DNA of 64,000 nt from Bacteroidia bacterium. Lineage in GTDB: Bacteria > Bacteroidota > Bacteroidia > 2-12-FULL-35-15. The notes under the pieces were generated by a model. It did no database searches, was not told the origin of the DNA, and saw only the letters and a program-made list of their open reading frames with translations. The stretch lies in contig JAURXZ010000016.1 in NCBI GenBank assembly GCA_030654175.1, positions 124,001 to 188,000 of the forward strand, read 5' to 3'. How positions within the stretch are numbered: position 1 is the stretch's first letter; the number at the start of each line of letters is the position of its first letter. A program made the translations under genes and the position numbers. Shown here piece after piece: positions 36,046 through 45,378 of this stretch.

Positions 36046-36402
36046 TTAAAAAAGCGCGTTTTTTATCTCTACTATCAAATTAATATGAAACCATTGATGT
36101 AAATAAATGGCAAACAAAATTCCAAAAATGATTGCAAAAGAGACTAACAATCCAATTGTTTTACCAAAAGAATTACTGCCCTTAATTAAAACACGAGCAA
36201 CTAAAATTTCTATGCGCGAGCCCATAAAACTGTATGCCGGCACCAATATAAACACCAAAGTGAGCATGGCAATAGCCGTAAATTTAAAAGGGTTTAAGTC
36301 TAATTTATAATGTACAATATAATTGGTTATATAACCGGTAAGTATATCAATAAGCAGTACGCTGATCATCAATACCATGATATTAAAGAGTTTTTTATAC
36401 AT
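36046..36402 (-). CDS. Small membrane protein of unknown function
   Basis: A 118-aa protein with three hydrophobic segments (about 6-28, 42-66 and 83-105). I recognise no family. A Gly-Ser-rich turn (VLIKGSNSFGKTIG) joins helices 2 and 3. It starts at ATG 36402 and stands between mutL (140 bp upstream on the other side, same strand) and a long spacer. A co-transcript with mutL is unlikely because it lies upstream of mutL's start and reads towards it with about 120 bp of AT-rich DNA between. Confidence 0.55.
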   Translation of the reverse strand: MYKKLFNIMVLMISVLLIDILTGYITNYIVHYKLDLNPFKFTAIAMLTLVFILVPAYSFMGSRIEILVARVLIKGSNSFGKTIGLLVSFAIIFGILFAIYLHQWFHINLIVEIKNALF

Positions 36403-36874
36403 ATAATTTCAAATGTCGAATTTTTTAATGATTTTACCGTTACAGATAATAAATTGGTGACGAATTTACGAATCTGTGCAGTTACAAATAACGAATCGTT
36501 GCAAATTTACGAATTCAGTTTTTACAACTTCTCGTCCGCTGTATTTTTGCCACAGATTTCACAATTTCCAAAGAATTATTAACCCGCCAAAGGCGGTTTT
36601 CTTTTTGAAAATTTATAAAAATTATCCCGCAAGCAGGGATTAATCTGCGAAAATCCGTGAAATCTGTGGCATAAATTTGTTTTTTAATGTTTTTAACCTA
36701 CTGAGCAGTTGCAAGCTTTAATTCTATTCAATTACCAAATTGTAGAATTAGTGTTTTTTTTCAATAAACTCATCAACATTCTTTCGTTAATAATTAAAGC
36801 CGGCAAATATTAATCAAAGCCAATTTGGACTTAATTTTAACCTGAAATTCTTTTGTTTAAATTTTGTTTAATTA
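36403..36874. other. Repeat-rich spacer, no gene seen
   Basis: The 472-bp region contains a perfect 14-bp inverted repeat, GCCACAGATTTCAC (36549-36562) with GTGAAATCTGTGGC (36657-36670). Inside it is a CCGCC/GGCGG mini-hairpin followed by TTTTCTTTTT (36584-36606). TACAAATAACGAAT-type words lie at 36480-36515. The plus-strand gene at 36875 has a near-match -7 region (TTTAAATTTTG) just before it, one base longer than consensus. Confidence 0.6.
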
Positions 36875-39800
36875 ATGCTATTGATGAAAAAAAATATATT
36901 TCTTGTACTATTTGTTTCCGTTGCTATTTCTCTAAGCTTTATTCAGTTCGTACCAAATATTTCGGCTATGGTACTAAAAGCAGCCAATGTTTCACATTCC
37001 ATTCCAACAACTTTAGCTTTTAAAAACAAGACAACTAATAGTCCGGCTGTTTGGTGGGATATTCCAAAAACAGAAAAACAAGCCCCTCCGTTTTATGTAA
37101 CCGACACACGTTGGGCTGACTCAGTTTTTAAAACTTTAAGCCCCGAAGAGCGCATTGCACAGCTTTTTATGGTTGCCGCCTATTCCAATAAAGATAAAAT
37201 ACATGTAAAAGAAATAAAAAAATTAGTAGATCAATATAAAATTGGTGGATTGATATTTTTTCAAGGCGGACCATTACGGCAGGCAAGACTGACAAACAGC
37301 TATCAGTTTTGTGCCAAAGTGCCTTTATTTATAGCTATTGATGCAGAGTGGGGCCTGGCAATGCGCCTGGACAGCACCACTAAATTCCCACGTCAAATGA
37401 CTTTGGGTGCGATTCAAAACGATACACTAATTTATGAGATGGGTGCCGAAATTGCCCGTCAATGCACACGTTTGGGTATGCAAATAAATTTTGCTCCTGT
37501 GGTGGATGTCAATAACAATCCCTTAAATCCTGTTATCAGCAATCGTTCGTTTGGAGAAAACAAATACAACGTTACGCGCAAAGCAGCCATGTATATGAAA
37601 GGAATGCAGGATAACAAAGTGCTGGCCAACGCCAAACACTTCCCCGGACATGGTGATACCGACAGTGATTCTCATAAAACGTTACCAACTGTAAACTCCT
37701 CCCGTGAGCGATTGGATACTCTGGAATTATACCCATTCAAAGAACTCATCGCGCAGGGCTTAGGAAGTATGATGGTAGCGCATTTATTTATCCCTTCATT
37801 GGATACTACATTAAATCAGGCTTCAACGCTTTCAAAAAAAGTAGTGACAGGATTACTGAAAGATACGCTGGGCTTTAAAGGCCTTATCTTCACAGATGCT
37901 TTAAATATGAGAGGCGTTAGTAAATTTTATAAACCGGGCGAAGTGGATGTTAAAGCGCTTATTGCCGGGAATGATGTTTTGTTGTTCCCTGAAGATGTAC
38001 CAACGGCTATAAAACAAATAAAAACTGCTATCGACAGCGGTGATATTTCTCAGGAAGAAATTGATAAACGTTGTATGAAAATATTGTTGGCAAAACAATG
38101 GGCCGGCTTAAATCATTACAAAGCGATCAAAACAAAAAATCTTTATAACGATTTGAATACCCCCAATGCAGAGCTGATCAATCGTAAATTAACAGAAGCA
38201 TCCTTAACATTATTAAAAAATAAAAACAATATTATTCCTATTCAAAATCTCGATACCATGCGCATTGCATCACTATCACTGGGCTACAAGGAAATAAATA
38301 TATTCCAGCAAACACTTGCTAATTATGCTCCAATAAAACATTTTGGAATTGATAAAGAGGCAAAAAAGGAAGCGTTTGATACTGTATTGAACGCTTTGAA
38401 AAAATATAACCTGGTATTGGTTCACATCAATAATACTAACAATAAACCTAACAAAGATTTTGGTTTAACTCCGCAAGTGATAAAAATGCTACAAGCGCTG
38501 ATGAAACAATCAAAGGTAATTGTAAATGTGGCCGCCAACCCCTATATACTAGCAAAAATGGATAGTCTGCACCTCGCAGATGGTGTAATAATGAGCTATG
38601 AAGATAATGATTACAGCCAAAGTTATTCTGCACAATTGATCTTTGGTGGTATTGCTGCAACAGGAAAATTGCCAATTACTCCAAGTCCGCATTTTTTAGC
38701 AGGCACAGGAATTGAAACAAAAGCCATTCGTTTCAAATATACAATTCCCGAAGAGATCGGAGCCGATTCAAAAGCATTGGCTCGTATTGACAGCATTGCA
38801 CTTAATGGAGTAAAAGATAAAGTTTATCCGGGCTGCCAGATCCTTGTTGCTAAAAATGGGAAAGTGATCTACCAAAAATCTTTTGGGTATCATACCTATG
38901 AAAATAAAATAAAAGTAAAGAACGATGATATCTATGATCTAGCTTCCATAACTAAGGTAGCAGCGACAACTGCATCAATTATGAAACTAATGGATGAGAA
39001 AAAAATAAACCTGGATGAACGTTTGGTTACTTATTTGCCCGAATTAGCCGGGACTAACAAACAAAACATCATATTGCGTGAAATGCTAACGCATCAGGCT
39101 GGCCTAAAGGATTGGATCCCGTTTTGGATGAAAACAATGGATAAAGATGAATACAAAGCGGGAATTTATAATAAAATAAGAAATGATGAATTCCCAAAAC
39201 GTGTTGCAGATAATTTATACATTAATAAAAATTATGAAGACACCATTTATAAAAGAATTATAGAATCTCCTTTAAAAGAAACCGGTAAATATCTTTATAG
39301 CGACCTTGGATATTATTTCTTGAAAAAAATCATAGAAAAACAAACTTTTGTACCTGAAGAACGATATGTATTAAAATATTTTTATATGCCACTTGGCTTA
39401 TCCACAATGGGGTATAAGCCACGCGACCGATTTGATCTTGACAGGATCGTTCCAACTGAATTTGATAAAAAATTTCGTAAACAATTAGTGCATGGTGATG
39501 TTCACGATCAGGGAGCGGCTATGCTTGGAGGAGTTGGCGGCCATGCCGGTTTATTCTCCAATGCAAATGACCTGGCCATAATGATGCAGCTATTTATGAA
39601 TAAAGGTGAATATGGAGGAAGGCGCTACATTGATTCCACTACTTTAAGTGAATGTACTAATTGTCAATACTGCGTTGATAATCGCAGAGCGATCGGTTTT
39701 GACAAACCGGAAACAAATCATGATAAGGTCAGTCCCGTATGTAGCTGCGTTTCCTATTTAAGCTTTGGCCACTCTGGTTTTACAGGTACTTTAGCCTGGG

Positions 39801-39931
39801 CGGATCCTTCTAATCAATTGGTTTATATTTTCCTTTCAAACCGGGTATATCCGGATGCCGGTGAAAATAAACTTTCAAAATTGGGAATTCGAAATAAAAT
39901 TCAGGAGATCATTTATGAAGTTGTGAAATAG
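36875..39931 (+). CDS. GH3 beta-N-acetylhexosaminidase fused to a beta-lactamase-fold serine hydrolase
   Basis: A 1018-aa exported or membrane-anchored protein (signal/anchor about 5-25). The N-terminal half is a NagZ-like GH3 domain: NRSFGENKYNVTRKA, KHFPGHGDTDSDSHKTLP (catalytic His loop, about 252-270) and nucleophile Asp in LIFTDALNMRGVSK (about 341), then a GH3 C-terminal domain (about 430-620). The rest is a class C beta-lactamase/PBP-fold enzyme with SITK (Ser690, Lys693), YSD (about 807) and GHSGFTGT (about 965, in place of KTG). Joint action on peptidoglycan fragments is likely: removing GlcNAc and cutting an ester or peptide. The fusion is, from memory, common in this phylum. Confidence 0.92.
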   Translation: MLLMKKNIFLVLFVSVAISLSFIQFVPNISAMVLKAANVSHSIPTTLAFKNKTTNSPAVWWDIPKTEKQAPPFYVTDTRWADSVFKTLSPEERIAQLFMVAAYSNKDKIHVKEIKKLVDQYKIGGLIFFQGGPLRQARLTNSYQFCAKVPLFIAIDAEWGLAMRLDSTTKFPRQMTLGAIQNDTLIYEMGAEIARQCTRLGMQINFAPVVDVNNNPLNPVISNRSFGENKYNVTRKAAMYMKGMQDNKVLANAKHFPGHGDTDSDSHKTLPTVNSSRERLDTLELYPFKELIAQGLGSMMVAHLFIPSLDTTLNQASTLSKKVVTGLLKDTLGFKGLIFTDALNMRGVSKFYKPGEVDVKALIAGNDVLLFPEDVPTAIKQIKTAIDSGDISQEEIDKRCMKILLAKQWAGLNHYKAIKTKNLYNDLNTPNAELINRKLTEASLTLLKNKNNIIPIQNLDTMRIASLSLGYKEINIFQQTLANYAPIKHFGIDKEAKKEAFDTVLNALKKYNLVLVHINNTNNKPNKDFGLTPQVIKMLQALMKQSKVIVNVAANPYILAKMDSLHLADGVIMSYEDNDYSQSYSAQLIFGGIAATGKLPITPSPHFLAGTGIETKAIRFKYTIPEEIGADSKALARIDSIALNGVKDKVYPGCQILVAKNGKVIYQKSFGYHTYENKIKVKNDDIYDLASITKVAATTASIMKLMDEKKINLDERLVTYLPELAGTNKQNIILREMLTHQAGLKDWIPFWMKTMDKDEYKAGIYNKIRNDEFPKRVADNLYINKNYEDTIYKRIIESPLKETGKYLYSDLGYYFLKKIIEKQTFVPEERYVLKYFYMPLGLSTMGYKPRDRFDLDRIVPTEFDKKFRKQLVHGDVHDQGAAMLGGVGGHAGLFSNANDLAIMMQLFMNKGEYGGRRYIDSTTLSECTNCQYCVDNRRAIGFDKPETNHDKVSPVCSCVSYLSFGHSGFTGTLAWADPSNQLVYIFLSNRVYPDAGENKLSKLGIRNKIQEIIYEVVK

Positions 39932-40013
39932 CATTTGGGTGTCTTGGTGTTTATGTTCGATAGCTCCAAACACCTAAACACTAAAACACAAAAACACAAA
40001 AACACAAAAAACA

Positions 40014-41159
40014 ATGAAAATTGGAATAGTATGTTATCCAACATTTGGAGGTAGTGGTGTAGTAGCTACGGAACTAGGTAAAGCGCTTGCTGAGAAAGGG
40101 CATCAGGTACATTTTATAACTTATAGTCCACCGGTTCGTTTGAATTTTTTGTCCGGAAATTTATTTTATCATGAAGTGTCCGTTTCAGATTATCCTTTGT
40201 TTGAATACCCTCCTTATGAATTAGTATTAGCAAGCAAACTAGTGGATGTTGTGAAGTACGAAAAACTGGATCTGCTCCATGTTCATTACGCTATTCCTCA
40301 TGCTTCGGCTGCCTACATGGCAAAACAAATATTGGCCTCACAGGGTATCCATGTTCCATTTATCACCACACTGCATGGCACTGATATTACATTGGTAGGT
40401 AAGGATCCATCTTTTGAACCCGTTATTACATTCGCAATAAATCAGAGTGATGCTGTAACGGCAGTTTCAGAGAGTTTGAAAGAAGATACGTATAAAAATT
40501 TTCCAAGCGTTAAAAAAGAGATACAAGTGATCCCTAATTTTATTTGTCTGGACGATTATAAATTTGAAAGCAGTAAATGTCAGAAAAAAATGTATGCCCC
40601 CAATGGTGAGCGTTTGCTGATCCATGTTTCTAATTTCCGAAAGGTAAAACGTGTGGAAGATGTACTTCGGATTTTTGATAAAGTAAGAAAAGTGATCCCG
40701 GCAAAATTAGTCTTAATCGGGGATGGCCCTGAAAGAGGGAATATTGAAAAATTGTGTAGAGAACTGGATACGTGCAGCGACATCAGGTCATTAGGGAAAA
40801 TTGTGAATCCCGAACAGATATTACCAATTGCTGATCTGTTCCTGTTACCCTCTGAAACTGAAAGCTTCGGTTTAGCAGCCCTGGAAGCAATGGCAAGCAA
40901 AGTACCTGTAATATCAACTAATTCGGGGGGCCTGCCGGAAGTAAATGTAAATGGGTTTTCAGGTTTTATGAGTAATGTAGGTGATATCGATGAAATGGCT
41001 AATAATGCGATCAGCATTTTACAAGATGAAGTAATTTTGGACCAGTTTAGAGCAAATGCCTATCGTCAGGCTGAGAAATTTGACATTACCAAAATATTAC
41101 CAATGTACGAGGAATTGTATAAGGCGGTTTTGAAGAAAAGTAAAATAATGATGAAATAA
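40014..41159 (+). CDS. bshA: N-acetyl-alpha-D-glucosaminyl L-malate synthase BshA
   Basis: BshA couples UDP-GlcNAc to L-malate, the first step of bacillithiol synthesis. The 381-aa GT4 enzyme begins KIGIVCYPTFGGSGVVATELG, continues with GHQVHFITYSPPVRL, LDLLHVHYAIPHASAAYMA, PFITTLHGTDITLVG and VTAVSESLKEDT, and has the donor-site ETESFGLAALEAMASKVPVI with Glu pair. These blocks distinguish BshA from general GT4 enzymes. bshB and bshC are not in view. The spacer before it holds ACACAAAAAC tandem words. It is convergent with the NUDIX gene after 24 bp. Confidence 0.93.
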   Translation: MKIGIVCYPTFGGSGVVATELGKALAEKGHQVHFITYSPPVRLNFLSGNLFYHEVSVSDYPLFEYPPYELVLASKLVDVVKYEKLDLLHVHYAIPHASAAYMAKQILASQGIHVPFITTLHGTDITLVGKDPSFEPVITFAINQSDAVTAVSESLKEDTYKNFPSVKKEIQVIPNFICLDDYKFESSKCQKKMYAPNGERLLIHVSNFRKVKRVEDVLRIFDKVRKVIPAKLVLIGDGPERGNIEKLCRELDTCSDIRSLGKIVNPEQILPIADLFLLPSETESFGLAALEAMASKVPVISTNSGGLPEVNVNGFSGFMSNVGDIDEMANNAISILQDEVILDQFRANAYRQAEKFDITKILPMYEELYKAVLKKSKIMMK

Positions 41160-41183
41160 TATTTTCATCCCAATCAAATTTTA

Positions 41184-41657
41184 TTAATCTTTTTCCGAAC
41201 TCAATTTTTCTTTAAGTTCATCTAATAAGGGCACTTGCCTTTCATTGATCTTTTCTTTTGCGGTGGCAATAGTAAACCATTCACCTTTATCAATTTCCGG
41301 AAATGATCTCATCTTGCCGGATTTAGGTGGCCACTCTAATTCAAATAAATTGCTTTTAATTGTTGATGTATCAATATCGCCTTGAAAAGCCCAGGAATAA
41401 ACAGTTTTATTGTTCTTTTGTTCAATGGGAGATAATTCAATAAAATCGGTGTCTGGAACATCCACTCCAATCTCTTCTTTAAATTCTCGTTTTGCTGCTT
41501 CCAACGAATTTTCATCCTCCAAAAATTCTCCTTTGGGAATGGACCATACACCACTGTCTTTTCTTGTATAAAATGGTCCGCCAGGATGAACCAAAAGTAC
41601 TTCCAATGAAGTATTATTAAAGCGATATAAAAGTATGCCGGCACTATTTTTATGCAT
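41184..41657 (-). CDS. NUDIX hydrolase
   Basis: A 157-aa NUDIX protein with a complete box, GEFLEDENSLEAAKREFKEEIGV, and the KNSAGILLYRF / LEVLLVHPGGPFY strands of the MutT/Ap4A branch. NUDIX enzymes split nucleoside diphosphates linked to other groups; the actual substrate is unknown. The frame stays open upstream to 41717, but that 20-residue extension is encoded by a dispersed repeat (41671-41784), so I choose ATG 41657 (MHKNSAGILLY). Confidence 0.88.
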   Translation of the reverse strand: MHKNSAGILLYRFNNTSLEVLLVHPGGPFYTRKDSGVWSIPKGEFLEDENSLEAAKREFKEEIGVDVPDTDFIELSPIEQKNNKTVYSWAFQGDIDTSTIKSNLFELEWPPKSGKMRSFPEIDKGEWFTIATAKEKINERQVPLLDELKEKLSSEKD

Positions 41658-41670
41658 TTCTAATTTATTT

Positions 41671-41784
41671 GGGCGTTCACTTTCTTGAAAAAGAAAGGGC
41701 CGGGCTTTCCACTGCAACCTATTCTAAAAAGAAAAGGATTTACGCGGAATTTATCCTGAGCTTGTCGAAGGAATCCCTAACGCA
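41671..41784. repeat. Dispersed repeat family, copy 1 (long subtype)
   Basis: Begins GGGCGTTCACTTTCTTG, has an internal CTTTC/GAAAG hairpin, then GGGCTTTCC, an AAGGATTTACGCGG block, the insert TTATCCTGAGCTTGTCGAAG and the end AATCCCTAACGC. It matches copies at 49581, 56392 and (inverted) 58714. It lies upstream of the NUDIX gene. Confidence 0.85.
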
Positions 41785-41896
41785 GCATTACCAATGAAAC
41801 AACCCTATATAGATTTTTATATTTTAAGGCAAAGTCTCAACTGATGCATAATTATATAAAGTAAAGTTATCTTCTAAAAAAAGATGCCCGTTTTAT

Positions 41897-42235
41897 TTAA
41901 CCACCGGCCTTCTTAACCTTATAATTAGCCTCAGTAAGCAGCTTCAACACTTTATCACGATGATCACCTTGTATCAATATCTCATCATTTTTAACACTCC
42001 CTCCAACACCACATTTTTGTTTTAAGGTTTTACCCAAGGCCTCCAGATCATCAGTACTTCCAATAAAACCATTCACACGGGTTATCAATTTTCCACCTCC
42101 TATTCGATCAAGAAATAGTTTTAGATTTTGTTGCTGAGTAGGTAAGGTTTCCTGAGTTTCTTCCTTTTCAAATTCAAAACTAAAATCTTTATTGGTTGAA
42201 TAAACAACACCATTCTTTTTATCTTTTTTCGACAT
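41897..42235 (-). CDS. SUI1/eIF1-like translation factor (YciH family)
   Basis: A 112-aa protein: a variable acidic N-terminus ([20 protein letters not shown], about 1-45) followed by the SUI1 domain, with [41 protein letters not shown] and [25 protein letters not shown]. YciH-type proteins bind the 30S subunit and can check start-codon choice. It is a single gene; ATG 42235 follows an AT-rich leader. Confidence 0.9.
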   Translation of the reverse strand: MSKKDKKNGVVYSTNKDFSFEFEKEETQETLPTQQQNLKLFLDRIGGGKLITRVNGFIGSTDDLEALGKTLKQKCGVGGSVKNDEILIQGDHRDKVLKLLTEANYKVKKAGG

Positions 42236-42361
42236 TTTTTATCAATGTATTAAGGATGCAAATTAAGGTTTTAAAACAAAAAAGAAAAATGGATTTACTC
42301 TGATTTTTATCCGAAAATATCGTATAATTCTTGTTATCAATGTTCTATTGAATTATGATAT

Positions 42362-43234
42362 TTATGGAATGATCACCTTCAAAGATAATGGATTTACTTT
42401 TATTGAGATCGAATGACCAACTTCAATAGGCTCTCCATCAATGTGTGCAATGGTATTCGTTTGTTTTACAAGTACTTCTTTGGCTTTTATTGTTTCTAAG
42501 TATGGTGATAAATGTATGGTTTTACGCAATAATTTATAAGCGATTGAAAATACATTCCAAAAAGAAATATTTTTCAGAATTGCAATATCCATTAGGCCAT
42601 CGGAAACATCCGCTAATGGCGCTATATATGCATTATTACCCCACTGAGAGCCGTTTGCGAAACTAATAAGAAACGCTTTTTTATGAAGTGGTATTCCATT
42701 AATTATCAATTCATAATCCTGTACTTTGAATTTCGGAAATTCACGAATAATTACTTTGATATAAGAAGAAAAACCACGCTTCCCGAACTTAGCAAACTCC
42801 CAGCCAATATGGGCATCAAAACCAACTCCGGCAACATTAATAAATGTTTCATTATTGAGTTGTATTGTATCTATTGAAGCTTCTTTAGCATCATTTATAA
42901 TATTCATTGCTTTTTTCAGGTCCAATGGAATTTTCATGTGCCTGGCGAACCCATTACCTGAACCGGCCGGCATAATTGCCATTGCGGTAGTTGACCCGAT
43001 CAAGCCCCGGGCTACTTCATTAACAGATCCATCTCCGCCAACGGCTACTACAATATTAAAATCATTAGCAACAGCCTGTTTGGCAAGTTCAGTAGCATGT
43101 TTAGCAGCTTTGGTGTATACTATTTCATAATCAAACAGCGTTCGGTTCAAGTGCTGGTCAATTAGCTTTTCAACCACCTTATGCCTTCCGACTCCTGAAA
43201 TTGGATTAACAATAAAACAGATCTTTTTTTTCAA
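42362..43234 (-). CDS. YegS/diacylglycerol kinase-family lipid kinase
   Basis: A 290-aa lipid kinase with the DAGK catalytic domain: CFIVNPISGVGRHK, VVAVGGDGSVNEVARGLIG (nucleotide and Mg site), AIMPAGSGNGFARHMKIP and GVGFDAHIGWEFAKFGKRGF. Relatives phosphorylate diacylglycerol, phosphatidylglycerol or undecaprenol-type lipids. The start is TTG 43234; a TAA stands two codons upstream and no ATG precedes the first motif. The spacer upstream is an inverted short-word repeat. Confidence 0.88.
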   Translation of the reverse strand: MKKKICFIVNPISGVGRHKVVEKLIDQHLNRTLFDYEIVYTKAAKHATELAKQAVANDFNIVVAVGGDGSVNEVARGLIGSTTAMAIMPAGSGNGFARHMKIPLDLKKAMNIINDAKEASIDTIQLNNETFINVAGVGFDAHIGWEFAKFGKRGFSSYIKVIIREFPKFKVQDYELIINGIPLHKKAFLISFANGSQWGNNAYIAPLADVSDGLMDIAILKNISFWNVFSIAYKLLRKTIHLSPYLETIKAKEVLVKQTNTIAHIDGEPIEVGHSISIKVNPLSLKVIIP

Positions 43235-43255
43235 ATTTTAAAAATTAAAAATTAA

Positions 43256-43380
43256 AGTTGGAAAGTTTAAAGTTAGAAAGTTTAAAATTAGAAGTTGTGG
43301 ATTTGTAAAGACTACAAGGCTGTTTCTCAGCTAAAATAAACCGCAAAACTTTCAACTTTCCAACTTTAAACTTTCCAACT
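43256..43380. repeat. Inverted short-word repeat (AACTTTCC type)
   Basis: AGTTGGAAAGTTTAAAGTT (43256-43274) is perfectly complementary to 43362-43380. Each arm is part of a longer tandem of GGAAAGTTTAAAGT words. A related single arm (CTTTCCAACTTTAAACTTCC) is at about 32262-32281. Confidence 0.8.
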
Positions 43381-43400
43381 AATTATCTTTCAACTAATTA

Positions 43401-45302
43401 TCAATGCATTTTATTGTTTATTAAACTTTGCTGATAGGTTTGGATAATCGCTTTGGCTTTATTTTCCATTCCTGCACTAATTGCCGGTTCTTTGCTGAAC
43501 AGATCATTTCTCATTAAACTATCAGTAGTAAAATGATACAGATCATTTGCCTGCTCACCATCAAACTGAAGTATATAGTTATTCTCAATCAATTGGAACA
43601 GTTCCGTTCTGAAAATAAGGGCAAAGTGTGATGCTGTTGTATCAAAAACACTGGTTCCAAATGCAAAATAGGGTGAAGGGTAGTTTAAAAAATCAAGTAC
43701 CGATGGCATAATATCTATTTGCTGAGTGATGGTGGAATCAAGTCCTTTTAACTGACCATCAGGCATATAGTAAATAATTGGAATGGAATAATTACCTATT
43801 TTATTGGTATAATAAGCATCAGCTGAAACACCGGTGTGGTCGGCAGCTAAAACAAAAAGAGTATTCTTGAACCAGGGCATTTTTTTAGCGGATTCAAAAA
43901 ACTTTTTTAGCGCGAAGTCGCTGTAACCAATACTTTTTTCGATAGGAAGGGCCCCTTCTTTAAATTGGCTTTTATACCTGTCGGGCACAGGATAAGGATG
44001 ATGAGAGGTTAAAGTAAACAGTGTTGCAAAGAATGGCTGCTGCTTTTTATTAATAGTATTGGCACTAAATTGCAAAAATTCTTCATCCCAAATGCCCCAG
44101 CTGCCATCATAGTCCTTTTCGTTATTGTATTCCGTTCGCCCGAAATAATCATCATATCCTGCAAGGTTTGCAAAGGCATCAAATCCCATAGTACCATTGG
44201 TCCCGCCATGAAAAAATGCAGTATAATAGCCCTGTTGTTTGAGCATATTGGCCAAACTGTTCATTTGATTACTTCCATAGGGCGATGTAATGAAAGGCTC
44301 ATTCATCCAGGTTGGAATGCTTGAAACAATAGCCGGAATGCCTTCGATAGAAGTTTTTCCATTGGAAAAAGCATTGCTGAAAGTTAGACTTTCCGATATA
44401 AGAGAATCTAAAAAAGGAGTGTAACCGAATGACTTACCGTTGAGCGCACCAACATATTCTTTTGAAAAACTTTCAAGAGCAATTACAACTACATTTAACT
44501 TTTTAAATTCTCCTCTTTTGGGAATATGAACCGGATTGTATAACCCTTTAAGTGCTTCCAGGTCGTTGATCTTCCAGCTCATAGAGGGTTCAATAGCTGA
44601 TACATCCAATGTTTTTAGTATGCTGAAAGGCGTGTTCACCACCAACGGCACATACTGTACTGCTGCATATTCCCCTGCACTCACAATACTGATTGGTTTG
44701 AGCTGAAATCCTCCCCGATAAACAACAATTGAAAATGCACTAAAACCGATCAAGCTCAACATTTGTGCAACATATTGCTTGGTTGTCCATGTTAATGGGG
44801 TAGTTTTTTCAACTTTTTTATACAGATAATAAACTGCCCATGATAATAGTATCCAGATAGCAAATACGTACCAATACTCCTTTAAAAACAGAGGGAGCAA
44901 TCTCCCCAGGTCATTACCGATTTCACCTCCAAAAAAATTGAATACCGTAGCATTGGTGCGTTTTAATGTAAATTGAAAGTATGCCAGATCAACGCAGTTG
45001 GCCAACATAGCGATGCTGTTAACACTCAAAAACAGTCCTTTTAACAAGGCACGATACCAATTTTTCTCCCTGAACGCAAAGGGCAAAAGGTATAATAAAA
45101 TAAAAAGAAAATTAGACAGAATAATAACAGACAGATCGAACTTAAGGCCAAAGAACAATATTGAAAAAAGCGGCCCAATGCTTAGATCTGAAAAATAAGA
45201 ATAGTTAAAAAAGTAGAAAAGCAATCTGTAAATGGCATAAACCAGGAGTAAAAAAGCCAGATGTTTTACTAATCGGGAAAGGTTGTCGAGGTACTTTAGC
45301 AT
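43401..45302 (-). CDS. LTA synthase-like membrane sulfatase-fold protein
   Basis: A 633-aa protein with five N-terminal membrane segments (about 10-200) and an extracytoplasmic sulfatase/alkaline phosphatase fold. Motifs: VVVIALESFSKEYVGAL (metal Glu), NGKTSIEGIPAIVSSIP with the nucleophile Thr (about 316), FFHGGTNGTMGFDAF, LFTLTSHHPYPVP and LAADHTG (Asp-His metal pair). The family transfers glycerol-phosphate or phosphoethanolamine to envelope polymers. Gram-negative Bacteroidota lack lipoteichoic acid, so the acceptor is unknown. It is downstream of a strong terminator belonging to the DUF5011 gene. Confidence 0.88.
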   Translation of the reverse strand: MLKYLDNLSRLVKHLAFLLLVYAIYRLLFYFFNYSYFSDLSIGPLFSILFFGLKFDLSVIILSNFLFILLYLLPFAFREKNWYRALLKGLFLSVNSIAMLANCVDLAYFQFTLKRTNATVFNFFGGEIGNDLGRLLPLFLKEYWYVFAIWILLSWAVYYLYKKVEKTTPLTWTTKQYVAQMLSLIGFSAFSIVVYRGGFQLKPISIVSAGEYAAVQYVPLVVNTPFSILKTLDVSAIEPSMSWKINDLEALKGLYNPVHIPKRGEFKKLNVVVIALESFSKEYVGALNGKSFGYTPFLDSLISESLTFSNAFSNGKTSIEGIPAIVSSIPTWMNEPFITSPYGSNQMNSLANMLKQQGYYTAFFHGGTNGTMGFDAFANLAGYDDYFGRTEYNNEKDYDGSWGIWDEEFLQFSANTINKKQQPFFATLFTLTSHHPYPVPDRYKSQFKEGALPIEKSIGYSDFALKKFFESAKKMPWFKNTLFVLAADHTGVSADAYYTNKIGNYSIPIIYYMPDGQLKGLDSTITQQIDIMPSVLDFLNYPSPYFAFGTSVFDTTASHFALIFRTELFQLIENNYILQFDGEQANDLYHFTTDSLMRNDLFSKEPAISAGMENKAKAIIQTYQQSLINNKMH

Positions 45303-45378
45303 TCAGATTTTAACGTTTATTCAATTGAAGTCAATCATACAAAGTTAATAAAATTGCTTGAAAGAAACGTAATAACAA

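Noticed and set aside
36310-36582. 90-aa plus-strand frame overlapping the small membrane protein and the repeat spacer
   Set aside because: It overlaps the opposite gene and AACGAAT word repeats; no coding signal.
41159-41184. Terminator between bshA and the NUDIX gene
   Set aside because: The 24-bp gap has no stable hairpin.
41658-41717. N-terminal 20-residue extension of the NUDIX protein
   Set aside because: It is encoded by the dispersed repeat copy 1 and precedes a good ATG at the family-typical start.
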